A stretch of 64,000 bases of DNA from Aphrophora alni. Taxonomy: Eukaryota; Arthropoda; Insecta; Hemiptera; Aphrophoridae. This document shows, piece after piece, positions 47,735 to 59,169 of the stretch; position 1 is the first letter of the stretch; each line of letters opens with the position of its first letter. The notes under the pieces are model-generated. The model was given only the letters and a program-made list of their open reading frames with translations, was not told the DNA's origin and ran no database searches. The position numbers were made by a program, and so were the translations under genes. The stretch lies in contig OY740774.1 in the NCBI GenBank assembly GCA_963513935.1, positions 22,277,949 to 22,341,948 of the forward strand. The letters are read 5' to 3'.

Positions 47735-48198
47735 GTAGTAAAACCATCTATTTGAACTGTTAGGAATGTTGAATAGTAAAAACATCTATTTGAATTATTA
47801 GGAATGTTGAATATTTAGTAAAAACATCTATTTGAATTGTTAGGAATGTTGAATAGTAAAAACATCTATTTGAATTGTTAGGATAGTTGAATAGTAAAAA
47901 CATCTATTTGAATTGTTAGGAATGTTGAATAGTAAAAACATCTATTTGAATTGTTAGGAATGTTAAATAGTAAAAACATCTATTTGAGCTGTTATGAATG
48001 TTGAATAATAAAAACATCTATTTGAACTGTTAGGAATGTTGAATAGTAAAAACATCTATTTGAACTGTTAGGAATGTTGAATAATAAAAACATCTATTTG
48101 AACTGTTAGGAATGTTGAATAGTAAAAACATCTATTTGAACTGTTAGGAATGTTGAATAGTAAAAACATCTATTTGAACTGTTATAAATGTTGAATAG
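47735..48198 (+). repeat. Minisatellite, about 12 copies of a 38-bp unit
   Basis: The unit contains AAACATCTATTTGAACTGTT followed by AGGAATGTTGAATAGTA. I count 12 occurrences of CATCTATTTGA at a spacing of 37-41 bp. Two subtypes differ at one position (GAATTGTT in the first half, GAACTGTT in the second), indicating expansion in two phases. The repeats are contiguous, with no unique spacers. Confidence 0.95.
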
Positions 48199-48349
48199 CC
48201 TACATCTAAATAGCCTATAAACAAAATTCCAAAACATCTAAAAAAGATGTATCTTGATATAATATCTATATTTAGATTTCTTAAAATGTTTTCATTGTTC
48301 ATTATTTAAATTTTCTTACCAACATTACAAATATTTTTCCCTTATTGTA

Positions 48350-48430
48350 TAAAGGCCTGACCTGACAGAACAGCTGAAACGTTGTTGGCGTGTATTAATG
48401 ACAGTGTTTTACCAGGAACAGAAATAATGT
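48350..48430. repeat. Penelope-like/foldback terminal motif, solo
   Basis: AAGGCCTGACCTGACAGAAC followed by AGCTGAAACGTTGTTGG. It is analogous to the GAAACGCG boxes of family F, with no partner arm found. Confidence 0.3.
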
Positions 48431-48624
48431 GAAACCCGTAGAAATTTGTTAGATTCCTATTTATATGAATTCAAGTGGCGTCGTAGGAACAAGGTTTTGT
48501 TCGACACCATCTGGAAGGACATCATTGTTATTGAGCTCCAGAATAATAAAGTGTGTATTCATATATTATGTATAAAGTTGGTTATGTTATGTTGGGTTAT
48601 GTTAGGAAACCTTCTGGGTACTCT

Positions 48625-48870
48625 GAGTGGCGTGGCGGTCCTCTTCTTGAACAAAGGAAGAAAAAAACATCAAATAAAGACTCTAGCCTTCAAATACTCT
48701 AAAAACGGGAGGGTCGGAATCTCTTCCGACTTGTCGCTATCAGAGTATTTATTTGACAAAAGTAAGTCAAGAAAGACCTGATAGTTGAAAGAGAGGGATC
48801 TAATTCAAAACTACATGGCAAATGTGTAAATCCAGCTATGGTCTCTCGGGATTACCACTTCCGTAATTGA
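48625..48870 (-). repeat. Family A dispersed repeat, copy 13, with internal palindrome
   Basis: Reverse orientation, ending TCTCGGGATTACCACTTCCG. In the middle (about 48690-48755) CAAATACTCT...GGGTCGGAA is followed by its inverse TTCCGAC...CAGAGTATTT, so part of the repeat has been duplicated in inverted form. Confidence 0.8.
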
Positions 48871-48874
48871 GTAA

Positions 48875-50080
48875 CTAAGGGACAAATATTATTAATATAT
48901 TATTCTATTTAAGAGGACTACTAGTTAACCATTTCATCAAAGACCAAAAATATATTTATAAAATATTTTGTAGAATTTTTTCAGGAAAGAAACAGTAGTA
49001 TAATTTAGCGTATCCTTCACATTTAATATTTGTATTTTACATAAATAGTTGAAGGATGTGGAAGACTGAAGAAATAACTGATTTTGTACTTCAGATTTCT
49101 AAAAATTAAAAAAATATGGTCAAAATAACTGTTGCTCTCATTAGCCTACTCTTTAATGCTCGGCTAGCTCTTAGTCTCTAATTTAATCATTTCAACAAGA
49201 CCTTGACAAGATTTTCACTGTTGTAACTATTTTTGTTAAACTCTGTTTTTAACCCCCGATGACTGTTAATGATCGACGAATTGATGACTTGGGTATTTTC
49301 CTAATGACAAATAAATGAGGAATTTATTTTCGTTAAACACGTTTGAATTAAGTTTTCTTTTAAAATAATCAACTATTTACTAGGCTATATTTAAATATAT
49401 AAGATGGTTAAAAAGTGCTCCCCTCTCTTTATTTCCTATTTATGTATGAATAAAATTATGTTATAATCGACAAATCAATGTCGAGTTTTTGCGAATATAA
49501 TTATCCTTTGAGCCCGAAAAGTGTTTTTTTTTTAAATATATGTTTGCCTGTTGGTTTGTCTGTCTTTCGTATAAGCAGGGCCAAACAGCACAAAAAAGCG
49601 AACCGATTTTAATAAAATTTTATATGTGAGTATATTTTCGTCATATCTCATGAGTTTTTCTTTTTCATTTTTTTGATAACCCTAAATTTGGGGTAGATAC
49701 AATTCAAAATTAATATTTTCTCAAAATCGGCTCTTGCTTGAGTTATCTATAAAATCCAAAGTAGGCTATTCCAAAAGACATCATTTCACGAAATACTCTC
49801 AACTGATTTTGTTTAAATTTTAGTGAAATACGAAGATTAATAACCCAAACCCATTTGAAAATACAAAGTAAAAAACTATTGACCTTCAACAATAATTTAC
49901 AAAAAACAAAAATGAACCTTCAACTACTCGGTGTCTTCCTCCGATTGTCGCATCTCCAGATAACAAGGGTCTAAAAGGTTTGGCAGCTCTATGGGCTTTC
50001 AGCTGAGCGGCACATTGTTTTGTATAGGATTTAAAATCTAACGTATCCCTAAGCAACGATTGATTACAAAAATCTCACAA
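48875..50080. other. Intergenic, no recognised gene
   Basis: AT-rich. At 49540-49640 a TTGGTTTGTCTGTCTTTCGT phrase followed by AACCGATTTTAATAAAATTT is typical of interspersed-repeat ends in insects. No coding sequence seen. Confidence 0.4.
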
Positions 50081-50083
50081 TCT

Positions 50084-50264
50084 GATCTCACAAAAATTAC
50101 GTTTATTTAATCAAACGCATTTCAACAATAAAGTCGCCATCTTCAATGATACATGAGCTACAATAACAAAACAATTAATTAGTTATAGTTTTGTTATTGT
50201 ATCACTGAGGATGGCGACTTTATCGTTAAACGCGTTTGATTAAATAAACGTAATTTTTGTGAGA
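50084..50264. mobile_element. Foldback family F, compact copy
   Basis: Arms of about 80-85 nt (50084-50170 and about 50186-50264) are near-perfect inverses around a loop of about 15 nt. Motifs are GATCTCACAAAAATTACG, ATCAAACGCATTTCAAC and GTCGCCATC, with inverse GAGGATGGCGACTTTATCG and AAACGCGTTTGATTAAATAA. The arm order matches the 23.0-kb copy, without its 460-bp interior. Confidence 0.85.
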
Positions 50265-50979
50265 TATTGTGTTCGAGTTTTTTTCTATCTAGTATCACGC
50301 GATTAAACATTGTTTCTCATCGCTGAGTTTAGTGGCAGAATTTTTTTTTTTACCTCCAGCTATCACGGAAAACGAATTAAAATTTGTGACTTTGCGTTTC
50401 TTAATATTTCCATAGTCATTTTTAATGTTTTAAATTATATGACACATGATACTGTTTAAGTTGGATGCTCATTTCTGGTGGAACCTGTTTTTTATTACCT
50501 ACTTCTGTTTATTTTCCCCAATCAAGTTATACAAGTATGTCACACCTGAAATCTAATAATTTAAAGTTGTAATGAAAAAAAGTTCTACCGTTGAATAAAC
50601 ATCAAAGTATTATGAAGTATCAAGTATCGCAGTTTCAAAGTTAAATATGATTTTGTCAGTATTGAAAAAAGATGAATTCAGGTACTGCAATTTATGGAGA
50701 TTGGGCCGGGGGAAAAAATTGTATCACTGAATTGAGCGTTGAAAAATTATGTTTAATCATGTTTAAACACGATCCTTTTACAATTTTATCTAATTAAGTT
50801 AGTGAGATATGAACCAAAAAAATGTTTAAAATGACCGTCAATTTTTACATTTTCAGTTAGATTTTTCTGAATTCCAACAGAGTTTTATATGAGCACACTT
50901 TAGTTTTTAGTTTTGGTCAACATGGTTATTGAAAAGGGAGGTCCACCACGAATTGTATCAATGACCTGATTAAATTCAT

Positions 50980-52040
50980 TTTGCAGGTAAAGGAGGATGG
51001 CAGTGTTGCTCGGGCCACTTTATATGACTTGGGGAAAGCCTTACACTGTGTTGATCAAAATATTTTAATAATGAAAATTGAAGTTTATTGCATTCTTTGA
51101 GATAACATATAAATTTTTGAATCTTGTCTTTCTAATGAGCAACACATTGTTGATGTTAATATTAGGCAATCTAAAATAACTTATATTAGATCTGGAGTTC
51201 CACAGGGTTCCATACTCGGGTCTATAATGTTTTTGATTATGACAAATGAGGTGATAGGTTGCTGTATTAAACAATAGTTGATGCAGGTGACACAATAATA
51301 TTAAATGTTAGAAATAATATTGATATTTTGACTAGGTTAGGGCGTGAATCTATAGATGCATTGTATAATTGCTTTAATAAATAGTTTTTTTTATAGAGAC
51401 AAAACACGGGTAAATGATTTTGTACCTAATAACGAGACCTGGTTAATTTAAACTATGTTAAACTGCTTGGAATTATGTGGATAAACTAAGTTATGTATGT
51501 CGTAGGATTTCTAAAGTTTCGTTTTCGTTGAGTACACTTAAGAACTTTGTTAGCATACATTTTGTTAAAGTTGCCTATTTTGATTGTTTTTGTCTTATAA
51601 TAATGGGGAAATTGATTAGGAATTACGAATAATAACTGGTTTTGCTCCACTGACTCCTTGTAAGCCACTATTAGACAAATAGGTGTCATGACTATAATTA
51701 ATATGTATATTTTTGAGGTTTTAGTTTTGATTGAAAATAATTTGTCCAACTATATTGTACATTTGTATGTGACAAGAAATGTTTTTAAGCTGGATACTCC
51801 GTATTGTAGGCAAACTAAATCATTAAAATACCACAACATAATGGGTATTAGGCTTTTTAATAAGATACCTACATCTATAAGTAGACTTAATTAGTTTTAA
51901 GAAAACGGATAAATGAATGGTTATAAGATAATCCTTATTCCTTGCGGGAATACTGAGATTATAATATTATGGCTTTGTGGTTTTAAATCTTAGTTAATTT
52001 TAGACGTAGCTTATTCTATACTTGATAGTTAATAAAATCA
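50980..52040 (+). pseudogene. LINE fragment: RT palm plus C-terminal region
   Basis: The plus strand reads LYDLGKALHCVDQNILIMKIE (motif A region, 51030-51080, catalytic Asp position in YDLGKA), YIRSGVPQGSILGSIMFLI (51185-51240), then, after loss of the YxDD block, a C-terminal part at 51688-51891 with IINMYIFEVLV, HLYVTRNVFKLD and GIRLFNKIPTSISRL. The last part is typical of the region after the thumb in CR1/Jockey/RTE-like LINEs. It ends near AATAAAATCAATCAATA, a plausible 3' end. Multiple stops and a deletion are present. Confidence 0.8.
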
Positions 52041-52686
52041 ATCAATATACCAAATTTCATGTTCCTACCATAATTTTTGTGTTGCCGCTATCTTTCCTAC
52101 GTATAGACGACATCGATCGATGGCAGGTTGAGACCTGTAACATGAAGATCTGTCAAAAACAGGAAGTCCCATTTATAAGAGGTAAGTAAAATAGACTCAA
52201 ATCCAAGATGTATCTTTAAATTTTAAACGTCACGAGATCAGAAATAAACCTGGTTTGGTCCTAAATAAAAATTGTGGAAAACGTGGGAGGGTGGGTTTCA
52301 GTGATCCGGCATTATAATAGCTGTGTAAATCCGAATTACAATTAAACATTTTAATTTGTACAACCAAAGTAATTCTTAACTAAAGTAATTAAACTACTAT
52401 TATTTTCATCATACATTATTTTGCTAACGTTACAACTCGCCCTGGGGTTTTGCCTTTTCAACAATTCGGTTCCATCCCACATCCTTCCACTCTCCTGTAC
52501 AGTTCCCAAAACATCGACAAGCTTTTGATATTCCTCTTCTCCTACCTACTGATTTCCAATCTAATGTCATTTAACATATTATATACTCATTCCATTAATT
52601 CTCACTACGTACCCTTTTTAAACTATATCACCAACTTGTAATAGATTTAAAAAAAATAATAATAATAATTAAAATTAAAACAAGGT

Positions 52687-52975
52687 ATGACAAACCAACA
52701 TCTTTGGTTTAATGGTGAATGCTTAAAATATAACTTAACGCCGAATTATGTAAGTGTTAAAGTGAGATCTTCTAGTGCATCTGCTATTAAAGCCAGCGCA
52801 GCCGCTATTAAAACATGGATTCAGGAAGAAAGGAAGAAACAGTTTAGAATTAGGGACAATGTGAGTTGCCATCTTAAAGTTATTTATGATTAGCTGTTAA
52901 ATTTCATCCTATTGAGTTTGATTATTTTGTAAATGATGTCTTTGATTTTGTCCGCAATAAAATTTATGAAATAAA
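52687..52975 (+). pseudogene. Possible Penelope-like element N-terminal fragment
   Basis: An open frame (52687-52893) reads LTPNYVSVKVRSSSASAIKA, then WIQEERKKQFRIRD. Just past a stop it continues, after a frame change, as FHPIEFDYFVNDVFDFVRNK. The helical, basic pattern is like the region preceding the RT of Penelope-like elements, but the resemblance is by eye only. A GTGAGT at 52860 could be a splice donor instead. The RT and GIY-YIG parts were not found. Confidence 0.35.
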
Positions 52976-52999
52976 ATTAATAATTAAACACTCGTACAA

Positions 53000-53870
53000 C
53001 ACTAACACTAATTAATAACATAGCTGACTTTGTGCTTTTCCCACTTCCAAATTAGTTTCGTTTAAATAAAAAATTAAATCGTCAGACATGGAGATTAGAC
53101 CTGTGCAGAAACCCCGAACACCATAACTACAATTAATTAACCAACCATGGTTAATTTGGAATTCAAATCCAAAATTAAAACAATACAGCATGACTGGTCC
53201 TCTGGATGGTTGGATAACTTCTCTGGTTTTGACTAGTGCGATCTGCTCAACATAAATACAGACCAAGTTACGGTCAGCTGTTCACTTTCCTATGGCAAAA
53301 CGGACGCTGCTCAAGTAGGTCCCGAACTCAGTGACAGTTTATTACAAGTTAAGCGATTTAAGCGAAAATCGTATAGATATTCTCCTTTTATATCCACTGC
53401 ATATTTGACAATTCGTAATGAATGCCTACAAGTATTTTGAAAATAACAGTAAGAAGTGTTAATAAGAATTTTCATTTCCTTTATTTACTTATATTTAATA
53501 CATATTTGTACTTATAGCTAAAGTGATAGTGAGTTGAAGAAGGTTCTACATATCTACTTAAAAATGGAGGTTCGATAATTATCGTTCAAAAAGAGAAACT
53601 TTGTTTCAGAGAGTCGAATTCAACCCATTTTCCTTTTGTATCCGATAATTCGCGAATTTGTTTTTTATTTCGGAGATAAAAACCAATACGTTGGTTCGGG
53701 TCATTACATGCTAACTTCACCTCGAAGGAGAGGTGCAGTCTAGCTTGACCTATTAAGAGGAGTTTAGCGTCCTTCCCTGTTTCCAGTAAAATACTCGCAA
53801 AACGTTCATTCATATAGTCATTTACACACAGTTCACCTACAATACATAGTTAATCATTTATAAGATTCAC
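53000..53870. other. Intergenic, no recognised gene
   Basis: Two moderately long minus-strand open frames (53012-53266 and 53586-53813) have no recognisable domain. They lack supporting splice sites or a clear start context. Confidence 0.4.
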
Positions 53871-53879
53871 TCCTCCGGA

Positions 53880-54125
53880 GCTCAATTTAGTGACTACGGG
53901 TTTGCAATCCCAAGCGATTTCTTGGCTTGTTCTACACTTTTTTTCGATCTACTCTTCTCTTTATCATTTTCCCCATACGGTCTCCCTTTACCGACTCTTA
54001 TTCTTTTCCAACATTGATACTATTAGAATATTCGAGTGCTAGGAATCTTTATTAATATTCTATTCTTCGTTTTTTAAACTAGGCGATCATTACCGAGAGG
54101 TTTTTTTACCTTTAAACAACAAGAA
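53880..54125 (+). repeat. Family A dispersed repeat, copy 14 (near full length)
   Basis: TGACTACGGGTTTGCAATCC at the start, GAATATTCGAGTGCTAGG in the middle, GGCGATCATTACCGAGAGG at the end, followed by CTTTAAACAACAAG. The outer hairpin stem is degraded. Confidence 0.85.
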
Positions 54126-54564
54126 AAAATATTAAATGGCACCCACGTCCTTGAAGAACACTCGACTCCCTCACGACAGCGGTACATTCTCTTCGATCTT
54201 CAACTCATCCTTTCCAATTTCTTATACCCATCATCTGCAGATCATCGATGATATCGTTCCATTATTATCCAAGTCATCCACTTCAACTTTTTCACTCTGG
54301 GTTCTCAATGACGATTATTTTGGTGTATCAATAGTTCTCCATCTTCACCCGATGATCCAACCATTTAAACTGATCAATTTTAATTTCAGTCACCAAATCT
54401 AGTGACCTGTAGAGTTCTTGATTATTCTTGCGCCATGCAATCCATTCCGAATATCTTTTGGAGTGTCTTTATCTCTCAGATCCCCAAGTGTCTTTGTTTC
54501 TCTTTAGTGGAACACAACGTTTTAGATCAGTACAATATAATAGGCCTGATCCAGTGTATTTATT

Positions 54565-54771
54565 AAGAATTCAGTCATCATCGCATTAAAAAAACAGAAA
54601 AGAGCATTAAATAAAGATCTCCTGCCCTCGAATACTTTAGTTGCGTCAGGGTTGGAAAGGAACAAGAATTGGCCAAGAGAGACCAAATAGGAAAGTTGAA
54701 AGAGAGAGATGAAACCCAAGGCTAGTTGAAAAATATATATCCAGTGTGATTACCACGTCTGTACTCACTAT
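54565..54771 (-). repeat. Family A dispersed repeat, copy 15
   Basis: Reverse orientation: CATCATCGCATTAAAAAAAC, CGTCAGGGTTGGAAAGGAAC, AGAGACCAAATAGGAAAG, GTGATTACCACGTCTGTACT. Its end carries the target of the LINE insertion at 54772. Confidence 0.82.
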
Positions 54772-55426
54772 TTTTTTTTCCCGTTCTGGGCTGTGAAAGC
54801 CTCCTTCAGAGGCCTCACCGGCGTCGACCTAGCGATCTTTTGCCGCCCCAATTTCTTTCCTACACCCATTCAGTAATACCCGTCATCCTTATGAAGGGAC
54901 AGATACTACCGATAGGGTTGTCTAGGATGGTTTCCATCTCTTTCCCCGGAGGGCCTAGAGAGTATAGCCTGGTTCGTCCTAACGCCTCACACTCTAAAAG
55001 AATGTGTTCTGCGGACTCCTCAGCCAAACCACATTTCCTGCAAGTATTATCTGCAGCAATCCCTATCCTGTGTAGGTGTTTTCTGAGGTGACAGTGGCTC
55101 GTTAAGAGCCCAACCACCCACCTCATGTTATCCCTTCTGAGAGAGATGAGTTGTTCCGCATGTTTCTTGCTTGGTCTAAATAACCTTTTAGCAAGTCTAC
55201 TAGTGGTTGAATTCGTCCAGACCCTGTTCATCCCCTCCCGTATCCACGTATCAACCGCTGCCCTGGCATGTCCATAGGAGATCCCGAACACCGGTTCCGG
55301 GCCCACGAAAGGGGATTCTGAACCTGACCTGGCTAATTCATCTGCTTTCTCATTACCATCAATACCTGAGTGGCCAGGAACCCAGCCCACAGTGACCGTG
55401 CTCATCTGACTAAGCTTTATCAATGA
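54772..55426 (-). mobile_element. 5'-truncated LINE insertion (RNase H-bearing) with TSD
   Basis: Flanked by a perfect 12-bp direct repeat TGTACTCACTAT (54760-54771 and 55427-55438). A T9 run at the left is the poly(A) tail of a minus-strand element. It is clearly more GC-rich than its surroundings, which suggests a recent arrival from a different compositional background. Only the last 655 bp were integrated. Confidence 0.92.
54860..55426 (-). CDS. C-terminal RNase H and zinc-knuckle part of a non-LTR retrotransposon ORF2
   Basis: An uninterrupted frame starts inside the truncated insertion and ends at a TAA. It opens with the end of an RNase H domain: VTVGWVPGHSGIDGNEKADE, with the conserved His of GHSG and the last catalytic Asp of the A-D-x-L-A motif. 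About 100 residues later comes a C-x2-C-x(7-8)-H-x4-C knuckle (CRKCGLAEESAEHILLEC), the arrangement found at the C-terminus of I/R1/LOA-type LINEs. EN, RT and the first RNase H acids are missing, so the fragment is inactive although the frame is intact. Confidence 0.88.
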   Translation of the reverse strand, partial: SLIKLSQMSTVTVGWVPGHSGIDGNEKADELARSGSESPFVGPEPVFGISYGHARAAVDTWIREGMNRVWTNSTTSRLAKRLFRPSKKHAEQLISLRRDNMRWVVGLLTSHCHLRKHLHRIGIAADNTCRKCGLAEESAEHILLECEALGRTRLYSLGPPGKEMETILDNPIGSICPFIRMTGITEWV

Positions 55427-55439
55427 TGTACTCACTATA

Positions 55440-56510
55440 GGAAACCCCTAATTGTCAACGGCTAACGATTTGTAAAGTATAGTCCAAAATAACATCGATT
55501 ACTTGTTAGCCTACAACCCTTTCACTATGTTTTCCAATAGTTAAATCTAAATATTTAAAACAATCCACGTCTTCTAATCTATGGTTGTTTAGGCGCTACA
55601 TTTCAACTAAATTTGATAATCGTTGAATTGATAAAATTGAAATTTTGTGATTCGGTCTTATGGCGTTGCCTCACTCCCATAGGGGTTTGCCTTTTAGAAT
55701 AAAAACCTATTAAACTGAGAGATACCGTCAAAATATTCCAATACACCAAATTTCACAAAATCGTCCATTATTACTAAATTTAACTCAATTTTTTTCCATA
55801 GAAAGCAAACTACCCCAAGACATACCGTGTTTTTCCATTGAAATTAATAAGGCATCGAGTACTTGATAACAACAATACAAGAATGTTGTACCTAAAGCTT
55901 GTGTTTAGGTAACTGACACTTGGCTACAGGGTGTAACAACTTTATAAGCTTACGTCAACTTGTAATTCTTTCCATAACAAATTACCTAACAAGACCGTAC
56001 CAAATATTTAAAAGACCTCAAAGGTCAACATGATTCAAAATATACAGTGTGAGTGAAACAACTGTAATTGCTGTTTTATTCGATAAGAACAAAAGTTACA
56101 AAAAAAGCTTTATAAGATAACCTTTCAGGATTTCTTAGGTTAAAACTACAGGTATTAGTCTAGCAAATGTTTTATATCACTCGTCATATTTCCAAATTGG
56201 CGGTCAGCTCTACATTTTCTTATGAGAATTCGAATTTTTATGACGAATTTGAATAGAAAAACGTTTAAGACTTTTTTTTGTTCTTGGGTTTTTTCTAGTC
56301 TACATCTTTAACCATTTAGGAGCTACACTTAAATGTTTCAAAAATTAGCAAATTCAAGTTATTTCCAGAGACGATTTTTCCTACTTTTCAAAGTCAAATT
56401 CAGTTAAAATTGAAACTAAAGGTAGGGTAAAAGGTGTAATAACACTACTTTTGTTTATATATTTTTCTGTAAAACGAGTAATAACAGAGTTATCTATAGA
56501 AAACGGAAAT
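55440..56510. other. Intergenic, no recognised gene
   Basis: AT-rich. It has CAAATTGGCGGTCAGCTC (56195), similar to other CAAAATGGCGG motifs in the window. Confidence 0.4.
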
Positions 56511-56514
56511 AAAA

Positions 56515-56905
56515 TTTAACGGACACCGACAAGAGCGAAGCTACCCTTGATCTACCAACTTACAAGGCCCAAGAAACCAACTTTTGTGCATTACATTTAG
56601 AGTCTGCTTGTATTACATTGTATAATGGGGATGAGTACGTATCATGATGGTGCCCATCAATTTGTTTTGTATATATAAATATTCCTTTTTCTTGGTTCCA
56701 TTATATTCAATATTGTGGAATGCCCATTATATTTCAGACCAAAAACCCTTCTCCATGTCTTGGTTTCGTCCGTTAACTGCTTTTAGTAGCTAGCATTTTA
56801 AAACGAAATATAAAATTTTAAAACGTTGTACATACATCTTGATCTGCCTAGTTACAAAGAACCTTATTCAAATTTCATAACGATTGCATGTTTGCCCTAA
56901 TTTTG
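56515..56905 (+). repeat. Dispersed repeat E copy
   Basis: Shares with 60540-61005: AAGAAACCAACTTTTGTGCA, TTCCATTATATTCAATATT, TTAACTGCTTTTAGTAGC, TTACAAAGAACCTTATTC. It begins with a CAAGAGCGAAGCTAC phrase. Confidence 0.8.
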
Positions 56906-57103
56906 TAACTATTTATTTATTTATTGCTCACATTCTTACAAAACAAATTTCCAACTTCGTGGCTCAGCTTTCCAGCCATTTAGCCTTATATACATAACCC
57001 TTCCCCATAGTAAAATAACAAATAACTACAAAAACTTGATTTTTAACAAGTAATACACTCCACCAAATTTAGCGATTACCTTAATTACATAAATATAAAT
57101 AAT

Positions 57104-57105
<2 letters not shown>

Positions 57106-57147
<42 letters not shown>
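57106..57147. repeat. (AT)n microsatellite
   Basis: About 20 AT units. Confidence 0.97.
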
Positions 57148-57149
<2 letters not shown>

Positions 57150-58490
57150 TCCAACCAAAAAAAAAAACAATTATATCATACTTCATCCTAACACACCATT
57201 TCTATAAATACATTCTATACATATTAATAATTGTAAATAACTTTATAAATTATAATTCTTTACAAACGACAATATTTATCTCCATACCGAATCCTGCAAC
57301 AAAAACCCCCACTAATTATCCTTTTTTGTAACTATACAGACGAAATTCCAAATATCCGAGTTAAATGAGGACCTCGCTTCACCGGTTTAAAATTGTTGAT
57401 TTACTACATGTTACCTCTTCATATAGTTTGAAGAAAATAGATTATTATAAAACAAAACTGAATGTTGAGATTGTATTAGAAAATTCGTTTTGAAGCTCTT
57501 CAGTCCAATTATAGTATATTTTAAAAATACAAAAGAATTGTGCCATTTAAATTAGTCGACAGAGCGAAGCAAGATCATATTTTAACTAACAAGTGATTCG
57601 TCTGTGTGTGTTTGACACAATTTCTGTCTAACATGACTACCATTCGTAATGAAATCCAGGGGAAAAACGCTTTGAATTAGTCGTGTATCGCGTTCCCCGA
57701 CTCATAGAGGTTGGTATCCCAGTTGGATATCTTTGTTGGTACTTTAGGTTCATCAACTGTATGCTAATAACTCGGTAATTGAGATGGCAGTGGATCAGCC
57801 GCTGACACAGTGAGACTGGGCTGGCATTGAGTGCCCCAAATTTACATGTTTTATCTAATTCAAGAGATTTTTATAAATCTTTATCTCAGGCTGTTTCGGG
57901 GAAAGGTGTTCTTGAGAGTTCGGGAAGCCCAAATAAAGAATTTAACAGTTGAAATATATATATTTTCATCGGTGAATTATTATTAGACCTATATCCTCGT
58001 GCACCCATATTTTAATTTGACCTGTGTGCAGTTACTTTTAATAATTAATATAAGTCTCCCGTTTAGTTTATTATAATTAACTCATTAAAAACTGATTACC
58101 TGGAGTGGTTATTGGTCTGGGGAGGATAGGAAAATTTTAACTTCCAAGGGTATGGATGAAGACGATTTCAGTAGTTAACCCTATGTGGGTAGGCTAATCT
58201 CGGTATTAATTAATTAGTTGACCCCAAGCAATCATAACGCGTTGCTGGCCAAATGACGTACGGTACGCACAAAGATTTCTTCATTTTATTTTCCAATTTT
58301 AAATTGGTTTACCCTCAGGGACCCACAAACACAAGTGTATACGTATATAATATTTAAAAAATAATATTATGCCTATTCTAATAGAGATAAAGGTGTGTAT
58401 TATAATTGATAATTAATTAGTACTAATGCAGTTAACTACTAGTATAAGGGATGAACGTAATTATTTCACCATCAGGAGCTCAATAATAAT
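57150..58490. other. Intergenic, no recognised gene
   Basis: AT-rich with no coding signal. 57660-57840 is somewhat richer in GC, without a recognised feature. Confidence 0.4.
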
Positions 58491-58494
58491 GTTT

Positions 58495-58605
58495 TTGGAT
58501 TTGCCATCCCAAGGGATCCTGACCCTTGGTAGACCCTGAATCTTGAGGTAGATCTCTTCCTTTTATTTTTCCTATCACGTTTCTCTTCACTCTGAATCAG
58601 AAAAA
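58495..58605 (+). repeat. Family A dispersed repeat, copy 16 (partial)
   Basis: TTGCCATCCCAAGGGATCC, TAGATCTCTTCCTTTTATTT, TTCCTATCACGTTTCTCTTC. Replaced after 58605 by a mariner-like arm. Confidence 0.7.
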
Positions 58606-58735
58606 CACCATTTCGTTTTGATTGCTCGTAACAAAATCAAACTCGAGATTACTTTTTTTTTACATAGTTATGTAACATAACGGTAAAGTGTCAAGTTTGT
58701 AGATTGTCGTAGGACACTCAGTATATTACTACTTA
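58606..58735 (+). repeat. Solo arm of the mariner-like element
   Basis: CACCATTTCGTTTTGATTGC, AAATCAAACTCGAGATTAC, GTAAAGTGTCAAGTTTGTAG, ending GTAGGACACTCAGTATATTA. Same family as 11488-12436. It abuts family A copy 16. Confidence 0.75.
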
Positions 58736-59169
58736 CAATACTGTTTTGTTTCCTAAAATTTCAACTAAAACTTTAAACTAATGAAGTAGCAAAATATAAA
58801 TAAAAATCTGATCCTTAACTCTTCCAATATTTTGAGTGCCCAAAAAATATACCAAATTCAATTTTTGAAAAAAAATACATATATCTAAAAAAAATTTAAA
58901 TAACAAATCCACTTTTACATCGGATGAAATATCTTGCAAAACAGCACATTTCTAGTTCTTACTGTTTCACGATCTGGCGTGCAAAAAACACTACTTAAAC
59001 TGTTTTGTTTTCATTTCTTTACGGTACAAATAAACCATTTGTAAAAAACACAGGAACAATGTTGCCACAAATGCAAAACGAAATTTTCTGTTATGACTCC
59101 AAAAACGTTAACACCCTATTTCCGAAATTCCGTAAAATGTGTACAAGTTTTCACAACAAAGTGGTGTAA

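Noticed and set aside
47735..48198. Regularly spaced repeats resembling a CRISPR array
   Set aside because: The 38-bp units are contiguous without unique spacers, and the genome is eukaryotic, so it is a minisatellite.
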